Shown here one piece after another: positions 6,793-16,511 of a stretch of DNA of 16,511 bases; position 1 is the stretch's first letter, and each line of letters begins with the position of its first letter. A program made the translations under genes and the position numbers. The DNA is from an uncultured Clostridia bacterium (GTDB lineage: Bacteria; Bacillota; Clostridia; Christensenellales; Aristaeellaceae), in NCBI GenBank assembly GCA_945877525.1, contig CAMDVP010000038.1:1-16511 (forward strand). The letters run 5' to 3'. The notes under the pieces are model-generated. The model saw only the letters and a list, made by a program, of their open reading frames with translations, ran no database searches and was not told the DNA's origin.

Positions 6793-7746
6793 ATGGCAAG
6801 ATATATTTTCAAGCGGCTGCTGCAGTCCGCCGTTACCATCCTGCTGGTGGTTACGGTGGTGTTCCTTTTGCTGCGGTTGATGCCCACCGACTATTATTTT
6901 ACCGATGAAGAAAACATCAAGCTCACCGACCAGCAGAAGCTGGATCGCCTGCAGGGCGCCGGTTTGCTTGATCCCCCTCTTACGCAGCTGGTGCGCTTCT
7001 ACAAGCAGCTGTTTACCGAGTTTGACCTGGGCACCAGCCGCCGCATTCAGGCCAATCAGCCTGTGACCAAGCTGATTGGCGACAAGGCCGGCGTGTCCAT
7101 GCGCCTCGGCCTGATCGCCCTGGGCATCTCCCTGGTGATTGGCGTGGTGGTGGGCGTGCTGCAGGCCCGCAACAAGGATGGTATCATCGACCATGCCGGT
7201 ACGGCGTACACCGTGTTTGTCAACGCAGTGCCGAGCCTGGTAACGTATTCATTGATCCTGGCCTTCGGCGCGCGTGTGCTGGGGCTGCCATCCATGTATT
7301 CCGTCCGAAAACCCGGCCCGTCCGCCATTTTGCCCATCATATGCCTGTCGGTGGGCTCCATCGCCGGCTATATGCTGTGGACCCGGCGCTATATGGTGGA
7401 TGAGCTTAACAAGGATTATATCCGCCTGGCGAAGCTGAAGGGCCTGTCCACCAGCAGCGTGATGTACCGTCACGTGCTGAAGAACGCCTTCGTGCCCCTG
7501 GCGCAGTATCTGCCTTATTCCATTCTGCTGACCGTGGGCGGGTCGCTTCTGGTGGAGCGCTTCTTCTCCGTACCCGGCCTGGGCCCGCTGCTGACCGACG
7601 CCATCGGCCGCTATGACACCAACGTGGTGCAGGGCCTGGTGCTGCTGTATGCCACGCTGGGCATTATCGGCGTATTCCTGGGCGACATTCTGATGACGCT
7701 GATCGATCCGCGCATCCGCCTGACGAGCAAAGGGGGCACCCGCTGA
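6793..7746 (+). CDS. OppB/DppB-family importer permease
   Basis: Inner-membrane permease of 317 aa of the OppB/DppB type. The first helix lies at about 9-28, followed by the long extracytoplasmic segment typical of OppB (about 30-95), then five more helices. The conserved cytoplasmic coupling loop (EAA-like), starting at about residue 208 (DYIRLAKLKGL) and running through YRHVLKNAF, docks on the ATPase. The VPGLGPLL segment after it is also family-typical. The length is normal for the family (about 305-340 aa). AGGGGG ends 7 nt before ATG. The stop TGA overlaps the next ATG by one base (TGATG), so it is translated together with the second permease. It forms a heterodimer with the next gene's product and takes ligand from the binding protein at 4776. 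Confidence 0.94.
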   Translation: MARYIFKRLLQSAVTILLVVTVVFLLLRLMPTDYYFTDEENIKLTDQQKLDRLQGAGLLDPPLTQLVRFYKQLFTEFDLGTSRRIQANQPVTKLIGDKAGVSMRLGLIALGISLVIGVVVGVLQARNKDGIIDHAGTAYTVFVNAVPSLVTYSLILAFGARVLGLPSMYSVRKPGPSAILPIICLSVGSIAGYMLWTRRYMVDELNKDYIRLAKLKGLSTSSVMYRHVLKNAFVPLAQYLPYSILLTVGGSLLVERFFSVPGLGPLLTDAIGRYDTNVVQGLVLLYATLGIIGVFLGDILMTLIDPRIRLTSKGGTR

Positions 7747-8792
7747 TGGATTTGACCGAAAAGACCGTATCCGAGCTGGAGGCTCCCGTGGTGGACATGG
7801 ACGTGGACCGTTCCGCCGTGGACAGCAATATCGACAAAAAGTACAACCGCGGCCGGGTGCATGTGCATGCCCGGGCCATGATGCCCGAAAAGCAGCTGTT
7901 CTCCTATGCCGAATACCGCGCCCAGGAGGCCGAGCGCATCGGCTACAGCCAGTATTCCTATTGGAAGAGCGTGTGGCGCAACTTCCTCAAGAAGAAGGCT
8001 GCCGTCATCATGTCCCTGGTGTTTCTGGCGCTGTTCCTGTTCACGTTTGTGGCGGGGGCCATCGGCAAGTACGACGTGTATAACCTGCGCATTGACAACA
8101 GCCTGATGTTCATCTCCCCGAACAGCGAGTTCTGGTTCGGCACGGACAACATGGGCCGCGATTATTGGGCGCAGGTGTGGTGTGCCACCCGTACCTCCAT
8201 CATGCTGGCCGTCAGCGTGTCCCTGGGGCAGATTGCCCTGGGCGTGCTCATCGGCCTTGTCTGGGGCTATGTACGTAAGCTGGATTCCTTCTTCACCAAC
8301 CTGTACAACCTGATTGACAACGTGCCCACCATCATCTACATGACGCTGATTGCCCTGATGCTGGGCAAGACCACCCTCATCATGGGCGTGGCCATGATCG
8401 GTTTCGGCTGGCTGGCTACGGCGCGCAACGTGCGCAATCTGGTGTTCATGTACCGCGACAGGGAGTACAACCTGGCCTCCCGGTGCCTGGGCACCAGCAT
8501 CTGGCGGATTCTGGCCCGGAACATCTTCCCCTACCTGGTCAGCGTGATTATCCTGCGCCTGGCCCTGGCCATCCCGGGCACCATCGCCTACGAAACCACC
8601 CTGACCTACCTGGGCCTGATGGACATTTCCACCCCGTCCCTGGGCATTCTGCTGCGCAACGCCCGCAGCTACTTCCTGGATTATCCCTACCTGCTGATTT
8701 TCCCCGCCGCCATCGTGTCGATCATTACCATTACCTTCTATCTGGTGGGTAATGCGTTCTCCGACGCCTGCGACCCGCGCAATCACGTTTGA
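7746..8792 (+). CDS. OppC/DppC-family importer permease
   Basis: Second permease, 348 aa. A hydrophilic, charged N-terminal stretch of about 80 residues precedes the first helix (about 85-106); this cytoplasmic part is long for the family, though OppC proteins do carry an N-terminal extension. After an extracytoplasmic segment with the family-typical FGTDNMGRDYWAQV motif, the remaining helices carry the coupling loop at about 240-264 (EYNLASRCLGTS..RNIFPYL). The C terminus, with TYLGLMD and NAFSDACDPR, is diagnostic for OppC/DppC. The start overlaps the preceding stop by one base, with a GGGGG site 8 nt upstream. It pairs with the preceding permease and the fused ATPase that starts 15 nt downstream. 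Confidence 0.94.
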   Translation: MDLTEKTVSELEAPVVDMDVDRSAVDSNIDKKYNRGRVHVHARAMMPEKQLFSYAEYRAQEAERIGYSQYSYWKSVWRNFLKKKAAVIMSLVFLALFLFTFVAGAIGKYDVYNLRIDNSLMFISPNSEFWFGTDNMGRDYWAQVWCATRTSIMLAVSVSLGQIALGVLIGLVWGYVRKLDSFFTNLYNLIDNVPTIIYMTLIALMLGKTTLIMGVAMIGFGWLATARNVRNLVFMYRDREYNLASRCLGTSIWRILARNIFPYLVSVIILRLALAIPGTIAYETTLTYLGLMDISTPSLGILLRNARSYFLDYPYLLIFPAAIVSIITITFYLVGNAFSDACDPRNHV

Positions 8793-8807
8793 CAGGAGGA
8801 GAGGCAC

Positions 8808-10880
<2,073 letters not shown>

Positions 10881-10889
10881 TCCATTCCG

Positions 10890-10918
10890 GCGCCGGGGGA
10901 GCGATCTCCCGGCGCTTT
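10890..10918 (+). terminator. Terminator of the importer operon
   Basis: An 11-bp stem with one G-T pair (10890-10900 with 10905-10915) closed by the tetraloop GCGA, ending 10-35 nt after the ATPase stop codon. Only TTT follows, so the T tract is poor, but the position and the fresh promoter 25 bp downstream support an operon end here. Confidence 0.65.
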
Positions 10919-10939
10919 CGCGTACACGGACACCTGCGC

Positions 10940-10968
10940 TTGACGAAATGGGGCGAAAACGGTATAAT
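10940..10968 (+). promoter_or_regulatory. Promoter of the small protein-secD-secF operon
   Basis: TTGACG (10940-10945, 5 of 6) and a perfect TATAAT (10963-10968) are separated by exactly 17 bp. Transcription would start near 10975 and lead into the 115-aa gene at 11019 and then secD and secF. This is one of the two strongest promoters in the window. Confidence 0.85.
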
Positions 10969-11018
10969 GCCTCTATGTGTGTATGGTGAGACAATCTGCC
11001 ATGAAAGGGGGCGCGGCG

Positions 11019-11366
11019 ATGAAACGGACGCTGACGGTGCTGGTGCTGCTCACGTCCTGCGGGCTGCTGCTCCTGATGGGGGCCGCCCTGGTGGAGGGGC
11101 CGGTGCTGCTCATGCCTCCGGGGGAAACAGAGCCTGCGCCCGCAGCCCAGCCGCTGCTGGCCAGGGCGGAAGGGCTTCCTGCCGAGGCGGCATCCTCTGC
11201 CCTTGTGCAGGAGGGTAGGGAGCATCGCTCCGCCTGCCTGGACGCGCCGGAGCATACGCCCATCCTTGCGCAGCCGCTGACCGACCGCAACGGTTACCCC
11301 ATGACGGGCTGCACCCATGTGAAGACCGTCTACACCGCCTGTCCCCTGCAGGATATGCCGGGATAG
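11019..11366 (+). CDS. Unrecognised 115-aa exported or membrane-anchored protein
   Basis: I do not recognise this family. The start is ATG 11019, 7 nt after AAAGGGGG (11004-11011); an upstream in-frame ATG at 10977 would sit at the transcription start and lacks a ribosome-binding site. The N terminus is basic then strongly hydrophobic (MKRTLTVLVLL..., to about residue 32), so it is a signal peptide or a single membrane anchor. L-T-S-C at 11-14 matches a lipobox by letter, but the hydrophobic run continues past Cys14, so lipidation is doubtful. The rest is Pro/Ala/Glu-rich (about 33-65) and then a Cys-containing tail (Cys73, Cys98, Cys108). Codon use, with G or C in most third positions, supports real coding. 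It lies first in the operon, 52 bp before secD, a place often held by yajC in Firmicutes, but YajC's short beta-domain motifs are missing. A role linked to secretion is only a guess. Confidence 0.65.
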   Translation: MKRTLTVLVLLTSCGLLLLMGAALVEGPVLLMPPGETEPAPAAQPLLARAEGLPAEAASSALVQEGREHRSACLDAPEHTPILAQPLTDRNGYPMTGCTHVKTVYTACPLQDMPG

Positions 11367-11418
11367 GATGACGGGTTCCCCGCAGCTCATCATTGATATC
11401 AAGGAGGAAGCAACCGAC

Positions 11419-12744
11419 ATGAAGAATTCCAATCGCAAGCGCACCGGCGGGAAAACCCGCTCCATCATTGCGCTGTCCGTGGTGCTGGTGCTGACTGTGG
11501 TACTGGCTGTGGTAGGCGTGACCGGCATGCCCCTGGACGCCCGCGGACTGTACAAGCTCAAGCCCTGGCTGCCCACTACCAACGCCGAGAACTGGCCCAC
11601 TGCCCTGTCCCTGGGCCTGGACCTGCGCGGCGGCGTGTATGTGGAATACTCTGCCAAGGCCCCTGCGGATACCGACGCCAGCTTTGACTCCCTCATGGAG
11701 GGAACTATCGGCGTTATCCAGCAGCGCCTGACCGACAAGGGCTATGCGGAGAGCACCGTGCAGCGCATCGGCAACGACGGCATTCGCGTGGAAATCCCCG
11801 ACGTGACCGATCCCAGCGCCGTGCTGGACCTGATCGGCTCCCCCGCCAAGCTGGAGTTCAAGAATTCCCAGGGCGAGGTGTTCATGGACGGCTCCATGGT
11901 GCAGACCGCGACCTATTATTACAGCGAGGGCGACCATCAGGTGGCCTTCACCCTGACCGACGAGGGCGCGAAAATCTTCGCTGAGGTGACTGCCGCCAGC
12001 ATCGGCCAGCGCATTGCCATCTACCTGGACGATGTGGAGCTGATCGCCCCCACCGTACAGAGCGCCATCACCGGCGGCTCTGGCGTGATCAACAACATGG
12101 AATCCGCCGAGTATGCCAAGACCATCGCCGCGAAGATTCAGTCCGGCGCGCTGCCCCTCGAACTGACCCAGCAGAAGGTTGACACCGTGTCCGCCACCCT
12201 GGGCGACGACGCGCTGTCCACCTCTGTGCTGGCTGCCATCATCGGCATTCTGCTGGTGATGCTGGTGATGATTATCCGCTATCGCCTCAACGGCGTGGTG
12301 GCCTCCTGGGCGCTGTGCATCTACATTATTACCCTGTTCTTCCTGCTGGCCGTGATCCCCGGCATCCAGCTGACCCTGCCGGGCCTTGCCGGTATCGTGC
12401 TGGGCATTGGTATGGCCGTGGACGCCAACGTGATTATCTTTGAGCGCTTCAATGAGGAAATCCGCCGCGGCCGTCCTGCCAAGGCTGCTGTGCGCATGGG
12501 CTTCAAGAACGCCATGAGCGCAATCCTGGACGCCAACGTGACCACCCTGATTGCCGCCGTGGTGCTGATGTTCTTCGGCACGGGCTCCATCCAGGGCTTC
12601 GCCAAGACCCTGCTGCTGGGCGTGCTTGTGTCCATGTTCACGGCCGTGGTCGTCACGCGCTTCCTGATGAAGAATATCGTGAACCTGGGCGCGACAAGCA
12701 CCAAGCTGTTTGCCGCCGTCAAGGCCGTGAAGGAGGAGCAGTAA
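11419..12744 (+). CDS. secD: Protein translocase subunit SecD
   Basis: Part of the SecDF complex, which uses the proton gradient to help pull proteins across the membrane after SecA/SecYEG have started export. It has 441 aa: one N-terminal helix (about 15-36), the conserved LGLDLRGG motif (65-72), an extracytoplasmic domain, and five further helices from about 268 onward with the VDANVIIFERFNEEI motif. Asp335 in that motif corresponds to the proton-path Asp of known SecD proteins and is present. The start is ATG 11419, 11 nt after AAGGAGG (11401-11407); an earlier in-frame ATG at 11368 precedes this site and is less likely. The stop overlaps secF by one base (TAATG), so secD and secF are coupled. 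SecD and SecF are separate here, not fused as in Bacillus subtilis. Confidence 0.96.
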   Translation: MKNSNRKRTGGKTRSIIALSVVLVLTVVLAVVGVTGMPLDARGLYKLKPWLPTTNAENWPTALSLGLDLRGGVYVEYSAKAPADTDASFDSLMEGTIGVIQQRLTDKGYAESTVQRIGNDGIRVEIPDVTDPSAVLDLIGSPAKLEFKNSQGEVFMDGSMVQTATYYYSEGDHQVAFTLTDEGAKIFAEVTAASIGQRIAIYLDDVELIAPTVQSAITGGSGVINNMESAEYAKTIAAKIQSGALPLELTQQKVDTVSATLGDDALSTSVLAAIIGILLVMLVMIIRYRLNGVVASWALCIYIITLFFLLAVIPGIQLTLPGLAGIVLGIGMAVDANVIIFERFNEEIRRGRPAKAAVRMGFKNAMSAILDANVTTLIAAVVLMFFGTGSIQGFAKTLLLGVLVSMFTAVVVTRFLMKNIVNLGATSTKLFAAVKAVKEEQ

Positions 12745-13640
12745 TGACCATCAAGAATCATTCCAAGGTATGCCTGATGATCTCCGCCGCCATTATGGTG
12801 GTGGCGCTGGTGATGAGCCTGTGCGGCGCCGGCATCAACCTGGGCATCGACTTTGCGGGCGGCCTTTCCATGCAGTACAGCATGGGCGGCCAGTTTGAGG
12901 AGAGCGACGTGTCCGCGGTGCTCAGCGGCATGGGCGTCGGCGATTTCACCGTGACCACCCAGGGCGCGAACAAGGACGAGGTGAACGTGCGCATCAAGAG
13001 CGTGGGCGAGGACGACATCCAGGCCGTCCAGCAGGCGTTCGAGGCCGGGCTGAAGGAAAAGTATCCCGAACTGTCCCAGGCGGGCGACGTGAGCTATGTG
13101 GGCCCCGTGGCCGGCGCGACGCTTTTGAGCAACGCCTTCTGGTCAGTGCTGCTGGCCAGCGCGCTGATGCTGGTGTACATCGCCTTCCGCTTCGACTTCA
13201 ACAGCGGCGTGGCGGCGGTGTTCGGCCTGCTGCATGACGTGCTGATCATGCTGTCCTTCATGGTGCTGCTGCGCAGCGTGATTCAGATGAACTCTTCCTT
13301 CATCGCTGCCATGCTGACCATCGTGGGCTATTCCATCAACAACACCATCGTGATCTTTGACCGCATTCGTGAGAATGCCCGCAAGGCGCCCTCCGTGGCC
13401 CGCGAGGACGTGGTGAACCAGTCCATCCGCGAGTGCCTGGGCCGCACCATCAACACCACCCTGACCACCCTGATTACCATCGTGTCGCTGTATGTGCTGG
13501 GCGTGGACTCCATCAAGGAATTTGCCCTGCCCATCATCATCGGCATCCTGTCCGGCGTGTACAGCGCCAACATGATCAACGGCTATGTCTGGGCCGCGCT
13601 GGAAGAAGCCAAGCGCGCCCGCAAGGCCAAGAAGGCGTAA
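12744..13640 (+). CDS. secF: Protein translocase subunit SecF
   Basis: Partner of SecD, 298 aa, normal length. The first helix is at about 10-29, followed by the GIDFAGG motif (34-40; the family usually has GIDFTGG), an extracytoplasmic domain and five C-terminal helices. The transmembrane motif reads GYSINNTIVIFDRIREN, so residue 200 is Asn where many SecF proteins have Asp (GYSLND in E. coli, GYSIND in B. subtilis); the paired Arg234 (LGRT) is present, 34 residues later, as in E. coli Asp213/Arg247. The exchange could weaken or reroute proton transfer, or may be a lineage habit. AGGAGG lies 7 nt before the start, within the end of secD. The C-terminal tail is Lys/Arg-rich. Confidence 0.96.
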   Translation: MTIKNHSKVCLMISAAIMVVALVMSLCGAGINLGIDFAGGLSMQYSMGGQFEESDVSAVLSGMGVGDFTVTTQGANKDEVNVRIKSVGEDDIQAVQQAFEAGLKEKYPELSQAGDVSYVGPVAGATLLSNAFWSVLLASALMLVYIAFRFDFNSGVAAVFGLLHDVLIMLSFMVLLRSVIQMNSSFIAAMLTIVGYSINNTIVIFDRIRENARKAPSVAREDVVNQSIRECLGRTINTTLTTLITIVSLYVLGVDSIKEFALPIIIGILSGVYSANMINGYVWAALEEAKRARKAKKA

Positions 13641-13661
13641 GGCCTGACGGCAGGCCATCGG

Positions 13662-13697
13662 GGAGGAACCTCGCTCGTCGGGGTTCCTCCTTTCTTC
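13662..13697 (+). terminator. Terminator after secF
   Basis: A 9-bp perfect stem GGAGGAACC (13662-13670) with GGTTCCTCC (13682-13690), 11-nt loop, then TTTCTTC. A second small hairpin, GGCCTG-acgg-CAGGCC, lies just before it (13641-13656). The T tract is short, and no clear promoter is seen between here and recJ, so some read-through into recJ is likely. Confidence 0.72.
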
Positions 13698-13747
13698 AAA
13701 GGGGGGCATGGCTGCTCCCGAACAAAGCATAACGGAGGCGGATGCCC

Positions 13748-16087
13748 ATGCTCCAGTTGATCCGGCGGGGGCCGGAGAGCGCGAAGCCCATCGGCGATTT
13801 GCCCCAGTGGCTGTCTGCGCTTTTGCGTGCGCGGGGTGTGGATACGCCCGAAAAGGCCGAGCGCTTTTTGCATCCGGGCCTTGAGCAGCTGCATGATCCC
13901 ATGCTGATGCAGGGCATGGAGAGGGCGGTGCGCCTTTTGCGACAGGCCATTGCGGAGAAAACGCCCATCATGATCTACGGCGACTATGACGTGGACGGCG
14001 TGTGCGCAACCTCCATCCTGCTGGAAACCCTTCGGGAAATGGGCGCGCAGGTGGATTTCCGCATTCCCAGCCGCCACGGCGAGGGCTATGGCCTCAACTG
14101 CGACGCGGTGCGGGAAATCGCAAAGACTCACCGCCTGCTGGTAACCGTGGACTGCGGCGTGACCAACCACGAGGAGGTTCGCCTGGCGCAAATGCTGGGC
14201 ATGACTGTGATTGTGACCGACCACCATCAGCTGGCGGACACTCCTTCGCCGGCCGATGTGGTGCTGAACCCGCTCCTGGGGGATTATCCCTTCCGCAGGC
14301 TGTGCGGCGCAGGGGTGGCGCTGAAAATCTGTCAGGCGCTCCAGGGCATGGAGGGCGTCATGCGCCGGGTGGAGCTGGCCGCGCTGGCCACCGTGGCGGA
14401 TATTGTGCCCCTGATTGACGAAAACCGGGCGATTGTCCATGCGGGGCTTCGGGCCATGGCGGATACAAGGCGGCCTGGCATCAAGGCCCTGCTGGATGTG
14501 AGCGGTGTGACCCCGCCGGTCAGCGCCGGGCAGGTGGGTTTCCGCCTGGCGCCGCGGCTCAATGCCGGGGGTCGGCTGGAGGAGGCCGCTCAGGGCGTGA
14601 CCCTGTTGACCGCTGAAACCATGGACGAGGCCCAGCGCATCGCCATGCATCTGGAAGGAGCCAATCAGCAGCGCCAGGCTATCGAGCAGGATATCACCCG
14701 CCAGGCCCTGGAGGAGATCAGCCGCACGGCGGATTTCCGGGAGGACAGTGTGCTCATCGCCATGGGCGAGGGCTGGAACCATGGGGTGATTGGGCTGGCG
14801 GCGGGGCGCATTTGCGAAAAATACCACTTTCCCACCATCGTGCTGACGAAGGACGGCGACGTGGCGGTGGGCAGCTGCCGCTCCATCCCGGGGGTGAACA
14901 TTCATGCCATGCTGTCCACCTGCAAGGATCTGTTCATGCGCTTTGGCGGACACGAGCAGGCCGCCGGGCTGACCATGCGGGCCGACCTGGTGCCGGAACT
15001 GCGCCGCCGCCTGAACCTGGCCATTGCGGAAAACTGCGACGAGCGCTGCTATATCCCTGCCAAAGAATACGATTTGGCCCTGCCCCTGGCCCAGGTGAAC
15101 CTTGAATTGGTGCAGGCCCTTGATCAGCTGCAGCCCACGGGCTACGGCAACCCCGCACCGGTATTTCTGGCCCGGGGAGCGCAGGTGCAGCTGATGCGCC
15201 GCGTGGGGCGGGACAGGCAGCACCTGAAGCTATCCCTGCTGGACGGCAACAGTGTGCGGGATGGTATTGCCTTCTCCATGGGCGATATGGCCGAGGCAGG
15301 GCTGGAAACGGTGGACGTGCTGTTTTCCCCGGAGCGTAATGAGTTCATGGGCCGGGTGACGGTGCAGCTGCAGGTGCAGGCCATGCGCCCCGCGGAGGGC
15401 ACCACGCCGCTGCCCGGAGAAGACACGCTTTTTCGGGCGACGTTGCAGGAAATAGAAGCGCTGGCGGCGAAATATATCAGAATTCCGTCCACTGGGGATA
15501 CGGTGGAGGCAGTTGCCCCCGCGGCGGTGCAGCGGCTGATGCAGGGCGGGCGGGGCGTACTGCTCATTGCCCATGAGCGGGAAAAGGCCCGCGCCCTGTG
15601 TGCGCAGACCCAGACCGACGTGGCCCTTTCCGAGGTGAAGGACTGCCGGGGCTTCAACACAGTGCTGTGCGGGCCGAGGCTGGACGCGCTGCGGGATGAA
15701 TGGCGTGAGATCATTCTGCTGGACGGCGACCTGCTCCCCGGCGAGGCGGAGGCCATCCGCGAGCGCTGCCCCCGGGCAACCCTGCGCGCCCTGAAGCCCA
15801 ATCCGCGGTTTGCCGCGCAGCTTCGTGCCATGGCCATGGCGGACGAGCCCCTGCGGGAGCTGTACAGGCGGCTGCGGCAGGGCGGCAGCATGGCGGTATC
15901 GACCCTGGCGGCTGACTGCGGCCTGACCTGCGGTCAGGTGCTGGTGGGGCTGACAGCCTTTATGCAGGTGGGGCTGGCGGAGGTATCGCTGGAGCCCTAT
16001 GCGGTGCGGCTTCTGCCGCCGGTGAAGTGTTCCATGGCGGACAGCCCGCTGATCCGCTATCTGCGCGGGCTGAACGGAAATGAATGA
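13748..16087 (+). CDS. recJ: Single-stranded-DNA-specific exonuclease RecJ
   Basis: 5'-3' single-strand exonuclease used in recombinational, base-excision and mismatch repair, cytoplasmic. It has 779 aa, close to the long B. subtilis form and longer than the E. coli enzyme. Domains in order: DHH catalytic core with DYDVDG (79-84), VDCG (Asp135), DHH (158-160) and VADIVP (Asp218), all metal-ligand motifs intact; a LNAGGRLEEA segment; DHHA1 domain with GGHEQAAG from residue 400; an OB-type domain (about 445-550); and a C-terminal extension of about 200 residues typical of Firmicutes RecJ. The start at 13748 is 9 nt after GGAGG (13734-13738); an ATG two codons earlier (13742) would leave only 3 nt. 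It is followed after 21 nt by rel. The apt gene often found between recJ and relA in Firmicutes is absent here. Confidence 0.96.
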   Translation: MLQLIRRGPESAKPIGDLPQWLSALLRARGVDTPEKAERFLHPGLEQLHDPMLMQGMERAVRLLRQAIAEKTPIMIYGDYDVDGVCATSILLETLREMGAQVDFRIPSRHGEGYGLNCDAVREIAKTHRLLVTVDCGVTNHEEVRLAQMLGMTVIVTDHHQLADTPSPADVVLNPLLGDYPFRRLCGAGVALKICQALQGMEGVMRRVELAALATVADIVPLIDENRAIVHAGLRAMADTRRPGIKALLDVSGVTPPVSAGQVGFRLAPRLNAGGRLEEAAQGVTLLTAETMDEAQRIAMHLEGANQQRQAIEQDITRQALEEISRTADFREDSVLIAMGEGWNHGVIGLAAGRICEKYHFPTIVLTKDGDVAVGSCRSIPGVNIHAMLSTCKDLFMRFGGHEQAAGLTMRADLVPELRRRLNLAIAENCDERCYIPAKEYDLALPLAQVNLELVQALDQLQPTGYGNPAPVFLARGAQVQLMRRVGRDRQHLKLSLLDGNSVRDGIAFSMGDMAEAGLETVDVLFSPERNEFMGRVTVQLQVQAMRPAEGTTPLPGEDTLFRATLQEIEALAAKYIRIPSTGDTVEAVAPAAVQRLMQGGRGVLLIAHEREKARALCAQTQTDVALSEVKDCRGFNTVLCGPRLDALRDEWREIILLDGDLLPGEAEAIRERCPRATLRALKPNPRFAAQLRAMAMADEPLRELYRRLRQGGSMAVSTLAADCGLTCGQVLVGLTAFMQVGLAEVSLEPYAVRLLPPVKCSMADSPLIRYLRGLNGNE

Positions 16088-16108
16088 AGCAGAAGGGAGG
16101 ATGCTTGA

Positions 16109-16511
16109 ATGAGCGATACGATTTACGAATCCATGCCGCTGGATCAGATGCTGGCGCGGGTGCAGAAGTATACCCCCGGCGACGGCTACAAGCTGGTGGA
16201 GAAGGCCTACCGCTTTGCCGAGAAGGCTCATGCCGGGCAGAAGCGCAAGAGCGGCGAGCCCTATTTTACCCACCCCTGCTTTGTGGCAAGCATCCTCACT
16301 GAACTGATGATTGACCCGCCCACCATTGCGGCGGGCCTGCTCCACGACACGGTGGAGGACTGCGAGGGCATTACCCTGGAGACCATCCAGCAGGAGTTCG
16401 GTGACGAGGTGGCCCACCTGGTGGACGGCGTGACCAAGCTGAACAAGCTGGACTTTGCCGACAAGGAGGAGGCCCAGGCTGAATCCCTGCGCAAGATGAT
16501 CCTGGCCATGA
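16109..16511 (+). CDS. relA: Rel/SpoT-family (p)ppGpp synthetase/hydrolase, 5' part
   Basis: The first 134 codons of a bifunctional stringent-response enzyme that makes and degrades (p)ppGpp; the gene runs off the window end. The visible part is the N-terminal HD hydrolase domain: AGQKRKSGEPYFTHP with His55, then TIAAGLLHDTVED with His79-Asp80 and Glu83-Asp84, and the well-conserved ESLRKMILAM near the end. These metal-binding residues are intact, so hydrolase activity is expected; the synthetase, TGS and ACT domains would lie beyond the window. The start is ATG 16109, 8 nt after AAGGGAGG (16093-16100); the ATG at 16101 meets a stop after three codons. It follows recJ closely and is probably co-transcribed with it. 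Confidence 0.95.
   Translation, partial: MSDTIYESMPLDQMLARVQKYTPGDGYKLVEKAYRFAEKAHAGQKRKSGEPYFTHPCFVASILTELMIDPPTIAAGLLHDTVEDCEGITLETIQQEFGDEVAHLVDGVTKLNKLDFADKEEAQAESLRKMILAM

Noticed and set aside
11029..11075. Lipoprotein signal in the 115-aa protein (L-T-S-C at residues 11-14)
   Set aside because: The hydrophobic run continues for more than 15 residues after the Cys, unlike lipoproteins, where a polar segment follows.
13742..13747. ATG at 13742 as the recJ start
   Set aside because: It lies only 3 nt after GGAGG; ATG 13748 in the same frame has the usual 9-nt spacing.

Overview
This 16.5 kb window is GC-rich and densely coding, with Gram-positive-style expression signals: strong AGGAGG ribosome-binding sites, many 1-nt start/stop overlaps (TAATG, TGATG) and sigma-A-like promoters with 17-bp spacers. 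The gene content and the order secD-secF-recJ-rel point to a high-GC member of the Clostridia (Bacillota), plausibly a gut Oscillospirales/Christensenellales-type organism. That placement is inferred from gene style, not from a marker-gene comparison.

Layout. (1) Positions 1-264 hold the end of an upstream unit, closed by a clear rho-independent terminator (90-122), then a promoter and leader. (2) 265-3812 is a two-gene operon for a heterodimeric ABC exporter of the TM287/288, LmrCD, BmrCD type. The first subunit has Asp and Gln in place of the catalytic Glu and switch His, and the second has LSQGQ in place of LSGGQ, so one of the two ATP sites is degenerate. (3) 3831-4003 is a 173-bp, multiply nested inverted-repeat element with near-perfect 14-bp terminal inverted repeats; it looks like a MITE-like or REP-like palindromic element. 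(4) 4073-4480, on the minus strand, is a 135-aa unrecognised membrane protein with its own promoter and terminator. (5) 4681-10880 is a complete OppABCDF-type peptide/nickel-family importer: a strong promoter preceded by three tandem 11-bp repeats, a substrate-binding protein with a signal peptide but no lipobox, an intercistronic terminator, two permeases, and one polypeptide carrying both ATPases. (6) 10940-13640 starts with another near-consensus promoter and carries a small unrecognised exported or anchored protein followed by secD and secF. The SecF has Asn at a position where the proton-path Asp is expected. (7) 13748 onward is recJ (single-strand 5'-3' exonuclease), then the first 134 codons of rel/relA ((p)ppGpp synthetase/hydrolase), cut by the window end.

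How the genes relate. The importer genes form a self-contained uptake operon in which the internal hairpin probably keeps the binding protein in excess over the membrane components. secD, secF, recJ and rel form a housekeeping neighbourhood well known in Firmicutes; yajC and apt, often found there, are absent from their usual places. The exporter operon and the small membrane protein are independent units.

No tRNA, rRNA, CRISPR array, transposase or phage gene was seen. Nothing here amounts to a wholly new multi-gene system. The best leads are the palindromic element, the phased repeats ahead of the importer promoter, the SecF Asp-to-Asn change, the lipobox-less binding protein and the uncharacterised 115-aa protein ahead of secD.
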